From NCBI GenBank assembly GCA_027024155.1, contig JALVTE010000065.1:1-34107 (forward strand): 34,107 nt of DNA. Direction: 5' to 3'. Below are positions 14,919 through 22,251 of this stretch, piece after piece. The first letter of the stretch is position 1. Each line of letters begins with the position of its first letter. The stretch comes from Campylobacteraceae bacterium (GTDB taxonomy: Bacteria; Campylobacterota; Campylobacteria; Campylobacterales; Sulfurovaceae). The notes beneath the pieces were generated by a model. The model did no database searches, had not been told where the DNA came from, and saw only the letters and a program-made list of their open reading frames with translations. The position numbers and the translations under genes were made by a program.

Positions 14919-15444
14919 AGTTCTATTTATTATTACTCTTTTTGTAATATTAAGTTTGCATAATATTGTTTATATAGCATTGATTTTACTAATTTGTTTC
15001 TGTGCTGATTTAAGAAATATAAAAAGCATAAATAGAAAAGTTTTAAAATCTATATTCATTTTTAATTTTGCTATTACAATATCTTACAGTATAATGTATT
15101 TTTTTAGAGAAGATTTAAATCTTTGGTATTTGTTATATATAAATTTAAAAGTTTATACTATTACCTATTTTGTAACTCTCTTTTTTAGAAAAGTGGATAT
15201 GGTACAATTTTTTGCATTTAGCAAAGATTTAAGTTTTCTTTTAATAGTGACTTTATCACAAATAATATCTTATAAAAAGAGTTTTTATGATTTAAAGACA
15301 GCTTTTCAAGCAAGAGTAATTAAAAAACTAAGAGAAAGAGAAAAAGGGTTTATTATAAGAGTATTTGAATTCTTTTTTACTAAAGCTATGAAAGATTCTA
15401 AAGAGAGGGCTTTAGCAATGAAAGCAAGGGGACTTTTTGATTAA
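14902..15444 (+). CDS. nikQ: NikQ/CbiQ: transmembrane (T) component of the nickel transporter
   Basis: The 180-residue protein has about four hydrophobic helices in its first 120 residues. Two cytoplasmic coupling segments follow: AFQARVIKK and, at the end, ALAMKARGLFD, the characteristic A-x-RG motif that contacts the ATPase. It is shorter than typical CbiQ (about 220-260), mainly at the N-terminus. It overlaps nikN by 17 nt and nikO by 8 nt, so translation is coupled. Confidence 0.87.
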   Translation: MLRIHRVLFIITLFVILSLHNIVYIALILLICFCADLRNIKSINRKVLKSIFIFNFAITISYSIMYFFREDLNLWYLLYINLKVYTITYFVTLFFRKVDMVQFFAFSKDLSFLLIVTLSQIISYKKSFYDLKTAFQARVIKKLREREKGFIIRVFEFFFTKAMKDSKERALAMKARGLFD

Positions 15445-16189
15445 ATTAAATAACATCTCTTACTATTTTGAAGATAAAAAAGTATTAGATTCTATTAGCT
15501 TTAATGTTGCAAAAGGAGAAAAAGTTGCACTTTTAGGGTGTAATGGCAGTGGTAAATCTACTCTTTTGCGTATTATTGCAGGATTATATTTTACAAAAGA
15601 GGGTAGTATTTATATTAATAATAGAGAAATTTCTAAAAAAAATATTAACAAAGGTTTTAGAAAGAGTATTGGTATTTTATTTCAAAACCCAGAGAGTATG
15701 ATTTTTAACCCAACTGTAAGAGATGAAATTGCCTTTAGCTTAAAAGAGTTTAATATGGACAGTATTAGCTCTAGGGTCGAAAGTATCTCGAAGAGTTTTG
15801 AGATAGAGTATATGCTTAATAGTAATCCACTAAATTTAAGTGGTGGTGAAAAACAGAAGCTTATGCTTGCGTCAATTTTAGCTTATGAGCCAGAATTACT
15901 TTTACTAGATGAACCAACAGCTTCAGTTGATCCAAGAACAAGTGGATGGATAATTGATATGCTTTTAGAAATTGATAAAACAGTTATAGTAGCTACACAC
16001 GATTTATCTTTTGCTTATGAAGTTAGTGATAGAGCTATAGTATTAGATGAGAATCATCAAATAATTTTTGATGGAGAGATGGATAGACTTTTTGAAGATT
16101 TAGAGTTGTTAATTAGAGCTAATCTAATTCATAAGCATAAACATAAACATAAAAATTTTATCCATTCACATTACCATAAACATTTTTAA
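15437..16189 (+). CDS. nikO: NikO/CbiO: ATPase of the nickel transporter, with histidine-rich tail
   Basis: The 250-residue ABC ATPase drives nickel import. Visible motifs: Walker A GCNGSGKST (34-42), Q-loop Q83, signature LSGGEKQ (134-140), Walker B LLLLDEP (154-160) and the H-loop H188. It starts with TTG at 15437 inside nikQ; no nearer ATG fits the family N-terminus. The last 19 residues contain eight histidines in alternating K-H patterns, an extension not needed for ATP hydrolysis and likely a nickel-binding buffer next to the channel. hypB follows 11 nt later with AAAGGAG. Confidence 0.93.
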   Translation: MIKLNNISYYFEDKKVLDSISFNVAKGEKVALLGCNGSGKSTLLRIIAGLYFTKEGSIYINNREISKKNINKGFRKSIGILFQNPESMIFNPTVRDEIAFSLKEFNMDSISSRVESISKSFEIEYMLNSNPLNLSGGEKQKLMLASILAYEPELLLLDEPTASVDPRTSGWIIDMLLEIDKTVIVATHDLSFAYEVSDRAIVLDENHQIIFDGEMDRLFEDLELLIRANLIHKHKHKHKNFIHSHYHKHF

Positions 16190-16200
16190 AGGAGAATAAT

Positions 16201-16974
16201 ATGTGTACAGATTGCGGATGTAGTATAGGTGGAGCAGAAGGGGCAGGGCATAGTCATCATCATGACCATAGTCACGAGCATCAAGCTACCCATGAGACTT
16301 TGCATCATAACCCACAACTTAATGATGAAAAGACAATTTCGGTTATAAAGAAAATTTTGGATAAAAATGACCATGAGGCATCTCATAACAGAAGCCATTT
16401 AGAGAGTAGTGGAGTGCTTGGTATTAATCTTATGAGTAGCCCAGGCAGTGGTAAAACTACGCTTTTAGAGTATTTGGCAGATGTTGCAGATTTCAGTTTT
16501 GCAGTTGTAGAGGGTGATTTAGAGACAAACAAAGATGCTGATAGACTTAAAAGCAAAGGCATTAATGCAGTTCAAATACAAACAGGAAGTGCATGCCATT
16601 TAGATGCATTTATGGTTCATAAAGGATTGCACGATATTGATTTAAACGAAATAGATGTACTCTTTGTTGAAAATGTAGGTAACTTAGTCTGCCCTGCAAG
16701 TTATGATGTTGGAACACATTTAAATATTGTGCTTGTCTCTGTACCAGAGGGCGAAGATAAAATTGCTAAATACCCTGTAATGTTTAGACAAGCAGATTTG
16801 ATTTTAATAACAAAAACAGACCTTTTACCTCATTTTAAATACGATATAGAATCAGAAAAAAAAGAGGCTAGAAAACTAAAACCAAATGTAGATATTTTAG
16901 AGGTAAATATAAACGATATAGAGAGTATTAAAGCTGTTGCGGATTGGATAGAGTTTAAAAGAAAAATGCGATAA
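16201..16974 (+). CDS. hypB: HypB: nickel-insertion GTPase with His-rich N-terminus
   Basis: The 257-residue GTPase works with HypA to insert Ni2+ into the large subunit. The N-terminus has the high-affinity nickel motif C2, C5, C7 (CTDCGC) followed by ten histidines within residues 17-36, a nickel storage region. The G-domain has the P-loop SSPGSGKTT (79-87), EGDLETNKDADR, and the dimer metal site TGSACHLD (C132, H133) plus C164. The guanine-specificity motif reads TKTD. It lies directly after nikO. A hairpin made of repeat sequence separates it from hypC. Confidence 0.96.
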   Translation: MCTDCGCSIGGAEGAGHSHHHDHSHEHQATHETLHHNPQLNDEKTISVIKKILDKNDHEASHNRSHLESSGVLGINLMSSPGSGKTTLLEYLADVADFSFAVVEGDLETNKDADRLKSKGINAVQIQTGSACHLDAFMVHKGLHDIDLNEIDVLFVENVGNLVCPASYDVGTHLNIVLVSVPEGEDKIAKYPVMFRQADLILITKTDLLPHFKYDIESEKKEARKLKPNVDILEVNINDIESIKAVADWIEFKRKMR

Positions 16975-16978
16975 GTTT

Positions 16979-17050
16979 GTTGATGGTTAATAGTTAATGG
17001 TTGATGGTTGTATCAATACTATCAACCATTAACAATCCACTATCAACTTT
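16979..17050. repeat. GTTAATA/GTTGATG heptad tract with hairpin between hypB and hypC
   Basis: The left half is tandem heptads (GTTGATG, GTTAATA, GTTAATG, GTTGATG); the right half is their complement. Arms 16993-17007 and 17019-17033 pair at 14 of 15 positions around an 11-nt loop. It may tune relative expression of hypB and hypC. It ends 8 nt before the hypC ribosome binding site. Confidence 0.65.
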
Positions 17051-17069
17051 TCGACTGAAAGGAGAAGTT

Positions 17070-17369
17070 GTGTGTTTATCAATTCCAAGTAAAGTAGTAA
17101 AAATTAGTGAAGATAAGAGTATCTGTACTGTCGATACAATGGGTGTACAGAGAGAGGCTAGCTTAATGATGATGGGCGAAGATGATGTAAAAATTGGTGA
17201 TTATGTACTTTTACACATTGGCTTTGTGATGAATAAAATAGATGAAGAGGAAGCCTTAGCCTCCATAGATACCTATAAAGAGATATTAGAATTAATGGAT
17301 GAAGAGGAGAGAAGGCAAGCTATTTTAGATGATGATGCGTGCGAAAACCGCACAGTTAATGGTTTATAG
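17070..17369 (+). CDS. hypC: HypC: hydrogenase maturation chaperone
   Basis: This 99-residue chaperone carries the Fe(CN)2CO unit between HypD and the large subunit. The mature N-terminus is MCLSIPSKV, the invariant start that exposes C2. I therefore choose GTG at 17070, with AAAGGAG at 17058-17064, over a longer in-frame ATG at 17001 that lies in the repeat. The remaining sequence has the usual small beta-barrel and an acidic helical tail. The final codons and TAG (AGTTAATGGTTTATAG) resemble the neighbouring heptad repeats, so the natural C-terminus may have been extended or replaced. Confidence 0.93.
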   Translation: MCLSIPSKVVKISEDKSICTVDTMGVQREASLMMMGEDDVKIGDYVLLHIGFVMNKIDEEEALASIDTYKEILELMDEEERRQAILDDDACENRTVNGL

Positions 17370-17373
17370 CTGA

Positions 17374-17515
17374 TAGTTTATGGTTATTTGTAGGTGCGAC
17401 CGTGTCGCACAAATAAGTGAATAGTTAAAAGTGAATAGTGAATAGTTTTAAAAACTTCGCTTCGCAATTATTTTATTATAATTGTAGGGTGTGGTGCCCT
17501 TACCACACAAAGGCT
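17374..17515 (+). repeat. Composite mosaic repeat R2 between hypC and hypD
   Basis: In order: heptad-like lead; B hairpin GTGCGAC (17394-17400) with GTCGCAC (17404-17410); AAATAAGTGAATAG; three extra GTGAATA/GTTAAAA heptads; a decayed C hairpin (around 17454-17469); TTTTATTATAATTGTAG; and D hairpin GTGTGGT (17489-17495) with ACCACAC (17502-17508). The order matches 13134-13291 read on the minus strand, and 18676 onward. Confidence 0.8.
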
Positions 17516-17531
17516 CAAATAAAGGTAAGAA

Positions 17532-18677
17532 ATGAAAAGTTTAGAGTTAAAAAATCTATATGACGATTTTAGAGATAGTAAAACTATTAAAGCGTATGCA
17601 TCTTTAATTGAGCAAGAGGCTAAAAAGATAGATAGGTCTATTAATATTATGGAAGTGTGTGGTGGGCATACGCATACAATTATGAAGTATGGCTTGCCGC
17701 AATTAATGCCTGATAATGTAAAGTTTATACATGGTCCTGGCTGTCCTGTCTGTATTATGCCAAAACATAGAATTGACCACGCTTATATTTTAGCAATGCA
17801 AGAAGATGTTATATTGGTAACTCTTGGCGATATGATAAAAGTACCAGGCAGTAAAGGGAGTTTACAAAATGCCAGAGCTAAAGGGGCTGATGTTCGGTTT
17901 GTATATTCACCAATGGAATGTATAAAAATTGCAAGTGATAACCCAGATAAAAAGATAATATTCTTTGCAATAGGTTTTGAGACAACAACCCCAATGACAG
18001 CAGTTTTAATAGATACTGTAATAAAGAAGAATATAAATAATATCTACTTTCATATAAACCATGTAACAGTGCCAGAAGTTATGGAAGAGCTTATAAATAG
18101 TCGAGATGAACATATAGATAGCTACAATAACCAAATAGATGCCTTTTTGGGTCCAAGCCATGTAAGTGTAATTGCAGGCTCTAAAATTTACGAGAAATTC
18201 CCAAAAGAGTATAAGCGTCCGGTAGTAGTAACAGGTTTTGAACCAGTAGATATGATGGAAGGTGTGCTAAAGATACTCAAGCAATTTAGCGAAAATAGAT
18301 GTGAAAATGAGATACAGTATAAAAGAGTAGTTAGTTTTGAAGGCAATATTAAAGCTCAACAATTAATAGATACTTACTTTAATAAAGCCTCTTTATTTAA
18401 GTGGCGTGGGCTTGGCAATGTACCAAATAGTGGACTAAAGCTAAAAAAGGAGTATGCTAATTTAGATGCAGAAATTATCTATAAAGATGTACTACCAATA
18501 GAAGAGGTAGAAGACCATAAATTATGTATTTGTGGAGATATACTGCGTGGTATGGCACACCCAACAGAGTGTACAATTTTTGGTACCGCTTGTAAGCCAA
18601 ATAGTCCTGTAGGTAGCTGTATGGTAAGTAGTGAGGGGGCTTGTGCGGCTTATTATAAGTATGGAAACCTGCTTTGA
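17532..18677 (+). CDS. hypD: HypD: scaffold iron-sulfur protein for Fe(CN)2CO assembly
   Basis: The 381-residue protein carries the [4Fe-4S] cluster that drives ligand transfer in the HypCD complex. Conserved motifs are EVCGGHTHTIMKYG (C43), HGPGCPVC (C71, C74), GFETTTP, and the C-terminal cysteine-rich block CICGDILRGMAHPTEC with FGTACKP and SSEGACAAYYKYG. Length is normal for the family. It starts at ATG 17532 with AAAGGTAAG upstream. It is separated from hypC by a composite repeat of about 140 bp and is followed by another, so it may need its own promoter or rely on read-through. Confidence 0.96.
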   Translation: MKSLELKNLYDDFRDSKTIKAYASLIEQEAKKIDRSINIMEVCGGHTHTIMKYGLPQLMPDNVKFIHGPGCPVCIMPKHRIDHAYILAMQEDVILVTLGDMIKVPGSKGSLQNARAKGADVRFVYSPMECIKIASDNPDKKIIFFAIGFETTTPMTAVLIDTVIKKNINNIYFHINHVTVPEVMEELINSRDEHIDSYNNQIDAFLGPSHVSVIAGSKIYEKFPKEYKRPVVVTGFEPVDMMEGVLKILKQFSENRCENEIQYKRVVSFEGNIKAQQLIDTYFNKASLFKWRGLGNVPNSGLKLKKEYANLDAEIIYKDVLPIEEVEDHKLCICGDILRGMAHPTECTIFGTACKPNSPVGSCMVSSEGACAAYYKYGNLL

Positions 18678-18815
18678 AATTAAGAATTAAGAGTTAAGAG
18701 TTAAGAGTTGTAGGTGCGACTGTGTCGCACGAATAAGTGAATAGTTTTGGAAACATTGCTTTGCAATGATTTTATTATTGTATTGGCGGTGCTATCACTG
18801 CATAAAACCAATTTA
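18676..18815 (+). repeat. Composite mosaic repeat R3 between hypD and hypE
   Basis: Right after the hypD stop come four TTAAGAR heptads, then B hairpin GTGCGAC (18714-18720) with GTCGCAC (18724-18730), GAATAAGTGAATAG, C hairpin CATTGC (18754-18759) with GCAATG (18763-18768), and TTTTATTATTG. A different D-like segment follows (GGCGGTGCTATCACTGC), related to the hairpin at 32866-32883. It is the clearest plus-strand copy of the A-B-C order. Confidence 0.8.
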
Positions 18816-18832
18816 AATATTTTGGAGGTAGT

Positions 18833-19831
18833 ATGAAAAAGAGTGTTCCTTTATCGGCTGGTAATGGTGGCGAAGAGAATAATGAGCTAATTAGCAAAGT
18901 TTTTTATAAAGCATTTAAAAACGATATTTTATTAAAAAGCGAAGATGCTGCTGTGTTAGAGTTAGATGCCAATAAAATAGCAATGAGTACCGACAGTTTT
19001 ACTGTTACACCTCTCTTTTTCCCTGGTGGAGATATTGGTAAATTAGCAGTTTGTGGTACTTGTAACGATATAGCAATGATGGGAGCAAAACCAAAATATA
19101 TAACTGTAGGCTTTATTATCGAAGAGGGTTTTGATTTAAGAGAGTTAGAAAAAATTGCCCGCTCTATGAAAAAGGAGTTAGAGGTAAATGGTGCAATGGT
19201 TGTTAGTGGCGATACCAAAGTAATGCCAAAAGGCACAATCGATAAGCTCATAATTAACACTTCCGGAATTGGAGAGCTAGAGTACGAGGGCATTAGCTCT
19301 AACAATATAAGTAAAGACGATACAATATTAGTTAGTCGAGACATAGGAGCACATGGGGCAACTATCTTTACAGCACGAGAGGGTATAGAGTTACAGAGTA
19401 ATTTACAATCTGATTGTAACTCTTTATACCCAACAGTAAAAGCTCTAATAGATGCAGGTATAAAAATAACAGCCCTAAGAGATGCCACAAGAGGCGGAGT
19501 ATCTGCCGTACTTAACGAGTGGGCAAAACAGAGTGATATATGTATAGAGGTAGAAGAAGACTCTATTCCAGTATCTCCTGAAGTTTTTGGGGTATGCGAA
19601 ATGCTAGGCTTCGAGCCAACAATGCTAGCAAACGAAGGCACATTCTGCTTAGCAATAAAAAACGAAGATGCAAGTAGAGCTTTAGAGATACTAAAACAAT
19701 TTAGCCAAAATGCCACAATTATTGGTAAAGTTACAGACACCCACAAACAAAGAGTAATACTAAACAGCAGTTATGGCACAAAACGCTTTTTAGACACCCC
19801 AACAGGCGAATTACTGCCAAGGATTTGCTAG
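18833..19831 (+). CDS. hypE: HypE: thiocarbamate dehydratase making the cyanide ligand
   Basis: The 332-residue protein belongs to the PurM/SelD-like ATPase fold. It dehydrates the carbamoyl group placed by HypF on its C-terminal cysteine to a thiocyanate, the CN- donor. The protein ends PRIC, so the required terminal cysteine is present. The N-terminus has the family glycine-rich segment SAGNGGEENNELI; the ATP-binding segments STDSFTVTPLFFPGGDIG and RDATRGGVSAVLNEWA are also visible. GGAGG lies 7 nt before ATG 18833. It is the last gene before the ATPase-nuclease cassette that separates it from hypX and hypA. Confidence 0.96.
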   Translation: MKKSVPLSAGNGGEENNELISKVFYKAFKNDILLKSEDAAVLELDANKIAMSTDSFTVTPLFFPGGDIGKLAVCGTCNDIAMMGAKPKYITVGFIIEEGFDLRELEKIARSMKKELEVNGAMVVSGDTKVMPKGTIDKLIINTSGIGELEYEGISSNNISKDDTILVSRDIGAHGATIFTAREGIELQSNLQSDCNSLYPTVKALIDAGIKITALRDATRGGVSAVLNEWAKQSDICIEVEEDSIPVSPEVFGVCEMLGFEPTMLANEGTFCLAIKNEDASRALEILKQFSQNATIIGKVTDTHKQRVILNSSYGTKRFLDTPTGELLPRIC

Positions 19832-19909
19832 TGCATAAAACTAAAATTAATTATAATTTAATTATAACCACGCTAAAATATAAAATATTAATAAAATAGT
19901 AGGGTTATA

Positions 19910-21118
19910 ATGTATATAAATAGATTTTTAGAGCAAAAAATAGAAAAATATCTTGATAAACCAGAAATTATTGCTATTTTTGGCCCAAGACAGGTTGGTA
20001 AGACTACACTTTTAAAAGAGTTTTATAAAAAAAGCAAAAATCCAATATTTTTAACATTTGAAGATATTGAGCTAAAAATACTTTTCCAAGAAGATATAAA
20101 AAGTTTTATTAAGCTCTATATAGAGCCTTATGATACCATATTTATAGATGAGTTTCAATACGCAAAAACAGGTGGTAAAAACTTAAAATTTATCTACGAT
20201 ACTGTAGATAATAAAAAGATATTTATAAGTGGTTCATCAGCAGTAGAGCTCTCTATAAATGCAGTAAAATATTTAGCTGGGCGTATTTTTGTCTTTAATT
20301 TATACTCATTCTCATTTGGAGAGTATTTATCTTATAAAGATAACAATTTATATAGATTAATCAGTACAGAAACAAACCCCTCTTCGATTATCATTGATAA
20401 AGTAAACAGCTATCTTGATGAGTATATTACATATGGCGGTTACCCACGAGTAGTATTAGCAAATGATGAAGATGAGAAAAAAGAGGTACTGAAAAACTTG
20501 CTAAATATCTATCTGTTGCGAGATATAAAATATGTTGCAGGAATTGTAGATGAAGCTAAAATGTATAAACTGCTAAAGGCACTCTCTTTACAAATTGAGA
20601 ATGTGATAGTCTATAATGAGCTTGCAAATCTTGTTGGTGTTAATACAATTAAGCTAAAAGAGTATCTTGATATTTTAGAAAAAGTTTTTCTTGTTAAAAA
20701 AATAGTGCCATTTTTTACTAATAAAAGAGTAGAGTTAGTTAAAAACCCAGAAGTTTTCTTTTTCGATTTAGGTTTAAGAAATGTAATAATAAATAATTTT
20801 CTAAAGCTAGAAGATAGAGGTGATAGCGGAGCAATGCTAGAGAATTTTGTCTTTAGAGAGTTAGTAGATAACGATTTAAAATACTACCGTACCAAAAACG
20901 GTGCAGAGGTAGATTTTATACTAAACGATACTACGCCTATAGAAGTAAAATCAAATTTAAGTGATTTTAAAATTAGTAAATCGTTTCACTACTTTTTAGA
21001 AAACTATAAACCGCTAAAGGGGTATTTGCTAAATTTAAACAGAGTTGGCAAAAAAGAGATAAAAGGTATTAAAGTAGAGTTTTTGCCTCTTTTTATGGCT
21101 AAAAATGTTACTAATTAA
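19910..21118 (+). CDS. AAA-type ATPase with DUF4143/nuclease-like C-terminus
   Basis: The 402-residue protein has an N-terminal P-loop GPRQVGKTT (25-33) and Walker B IFIDEFQ (77-83), then SGSSA and the YGGYPRV segment typical of the ATP_bind/DUF4143 family. A winged-helix-like middle follows. The C-terminal region (about 325-350) contains NGAEVDFIL and IEVKS, a PD-(D/E)XK-like core (D335, E345, K347). Such proteins are common, mobile and of unsettled function. A 78-nt AT-rich gap after hypE contains -10-like strings, so it may have its own promoter. A 45-residue gene follows 9 nt later. The gene is unrelated to hydrogenase maturation. Confidence 0.88.
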   Translation: MYINRFLEQKIEKYLDKPEIIAIFGPRQVGKTTLLKEFYKKSKNPIFLTFEDIELKILFQEDIKSFIKLYIEPYDTIFIDEFQYAKTGGKNLKFIYDTVDNKKIFISGSSAVELSINAVKYLAGRIFVFNLYSFSFGEYLSYKDNNLYRLISTETNPSSIIIDKVNSYLDEYITYGGYPRVVLANDEDEKKEVLKNLLNIYLLRDIKYVAGIVDEAKMYKLLKALSLQIENVIVYNELANLVGVNTIKLKEYLDILEKVFLVKKIVPFFTNKRVELVKNPEVFFFDLGLRNVIINNFLKLEDRGDSGAMLENFVFRELVDNDLKYYRTKNGAEVDFILNDTTPIEVKSNLSDFKISKSFHYFLENYKPLKGYLLNLNRVGKKEIKGIKVEFLPLFMAKNVTN

Positions 21119-21127
21119 GGAGCTTTT

Positions 21128-21265
21128 ATGTCTGTAGAGTTAAGTTTTAATTTTGATGAAGAGATGGGTATAAGTGAAGAAGAGGTAATAAAAATAGCTC
21201 TTAAAGTGTATGAGAAAGAAAGAGAAAAAGCTAAAGAAGAGATTAATAAAACAAGGTTAAAATAA
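21128..21265 (+). CDS. 45-residue hypothetical protein between ATPase and nuclease genes
   Basis: ATG at 21128 has AAGGAG nearby (21117-21122) and the frame ends TAA at 21263-21265, sharing one base with the ATG of the nuclease gene. The product is acidic in its first half (FDEEMGISEEEV) and then a single charged amphipathic helix (about 15-45). Codon use matches its neighbours. The tight spacing on both sides makes a real gene likely. Its size and charge suit an antitoxin or partner subunit, but no family is recognised. Confidence 0.6.
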   Translation: MSVELSFNFDEEMGISEEEVIKIALKVYEKEREKAKEEINKTRLK

Positions 21266-22251
21266 TGGGAAATAATATATTCAATTATGCACCAAAAGAG
21301 TTAGTAATGGATGCTTTTTTTGCTTGGCTATTTGAAGAGTTAAAAACTGATAACTTATCTAAGTATAAGGCTGATTTTTTAGACAATTTAAACATTAAAG
21401 GATTTTCTAATAGTTCAGTAATAAGAAAAATAGAAAAGCAAAAATTTAATACAGATCTACTGATTACCATGGATAATGATAAGAAGATTTTATTTGAAAA
21501 TAAAACTACTTCAACTATTCACTCTAATCAACTAAAAGTATATAAAGAGAAAATACCTGATTGTTATAAGTATATCTATATGAAATTATCTTTCATTGAT
21601 TACAAAGAAAGATTGGAAGCTGGCGATAATGGTTATACAGTCGTTGGAGCAGAAGATATACAAAAAGCATTATTTCCTTTTAAAAATTGTTGTCAAATAG
21701 TAGAACAGTATTACGATTATATTGAGGAAAATTATATTCATAAATTTAAACAAATAAAATACAAAGTTAAAAATAGTGACCCTAAAATTTATTCTAAAAT
21801 AGATGCACAAAGATTTTTTTTAAGTTTATTACATGAAAAGCTTGAAGAAAAAGTAGAAGAATTAAAATTCAACTATAAGGCAAATAAAGGTGGTAATCCT
21901 TGGACACAGTTAACTATTATACAAAAACCTAAAATGTATGGAGAAAAAAAAGAATCAATTTTTTGGAGAATTGACAAAAATAAAAAGGGGTATTATATTA
22001 GGTTAACCCAATATGCCAAAATATCTAAAGAATATAAAAAAGATAAAATGAAAAGACTAAAAAAATTAAGAAAAATCATGAATAATATTTTTGAAAGTGA
22101 AACAAATATAAAAAAAGGTGAAGTAGGAGATAGAGGTTTATATGCCTCAGAAATTACTATTTTTTACTTTTTTGAAAATAAATATGAAGATCTGTTACCA
22201 ACTTTAGAAAATATATCAATTAAATTTTGTAAAGAATATAGTGAATTATGA
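21265..22251 (+). CDS. PD-(D/E)XK nuclease superfamily protein
   Basis: The 328-residue protein opens with YAPKELVMDAFFAWLFE, like PDDEXK_4-type proteins. Its core has D64, then E78-N-K80 in ILFENKT, and Q89 in SNQLKVY, the expected D...ExK...QL..Y catalytic layout of restriction-endonuclease-like enzymes. The remainder is lysine-rich, without a recognised domain. It starts on the TAATG shared with the 45-residue gene and ends with TGA overlapping the hypX ATG by 4 nt. It could be a defence or toxin nuclease; no methylase or other defence gene is adjacent. Confidence 0.78.
   Translation: MGNNIFNYAPKELVMDAFFAWLFEELKTDNLSKYKADFLDNLNIKGFSNSSVIRKIEKQKFNTDLLITMDNDKKILFENKTTSTIHSNQLKVYKEKIPDCYKYIYMKLSFIDYKERLEAGDNGYTVVGAEDIQKALFPFKNCCQIVEQYYDYIEENYIHKFKQIKYKVKNSDPKIYSKIDAQRFFLSLLHEKLEEKVEELKFNYKANKGGNPWTQLTIIQKPKMYGEKKESIFWRIDKNKKGYYIRLTQYAKISKEYKKDKMKRLKKLRKIMNNIFESETNIKKGEVGDRGLYASEITIFYFFENKYEDLLPTLENISIKFCKEYSEL

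Noticed and set aside
17001-17069. Upstream ATG as the start of hypC
   Set aside because: It is in a repeat tract and would add 23 residues before the catalytic C2, which must be exposed. GTG at 17070 has AAAGGAG.
18904-19746. Long open frame (280 codons) antisense to hypE
   Set aside because: It is a mirror of the hypE reading frame, rich in serine and isoleucine with no family features, and has no plausible ribosome binding site or promoter.
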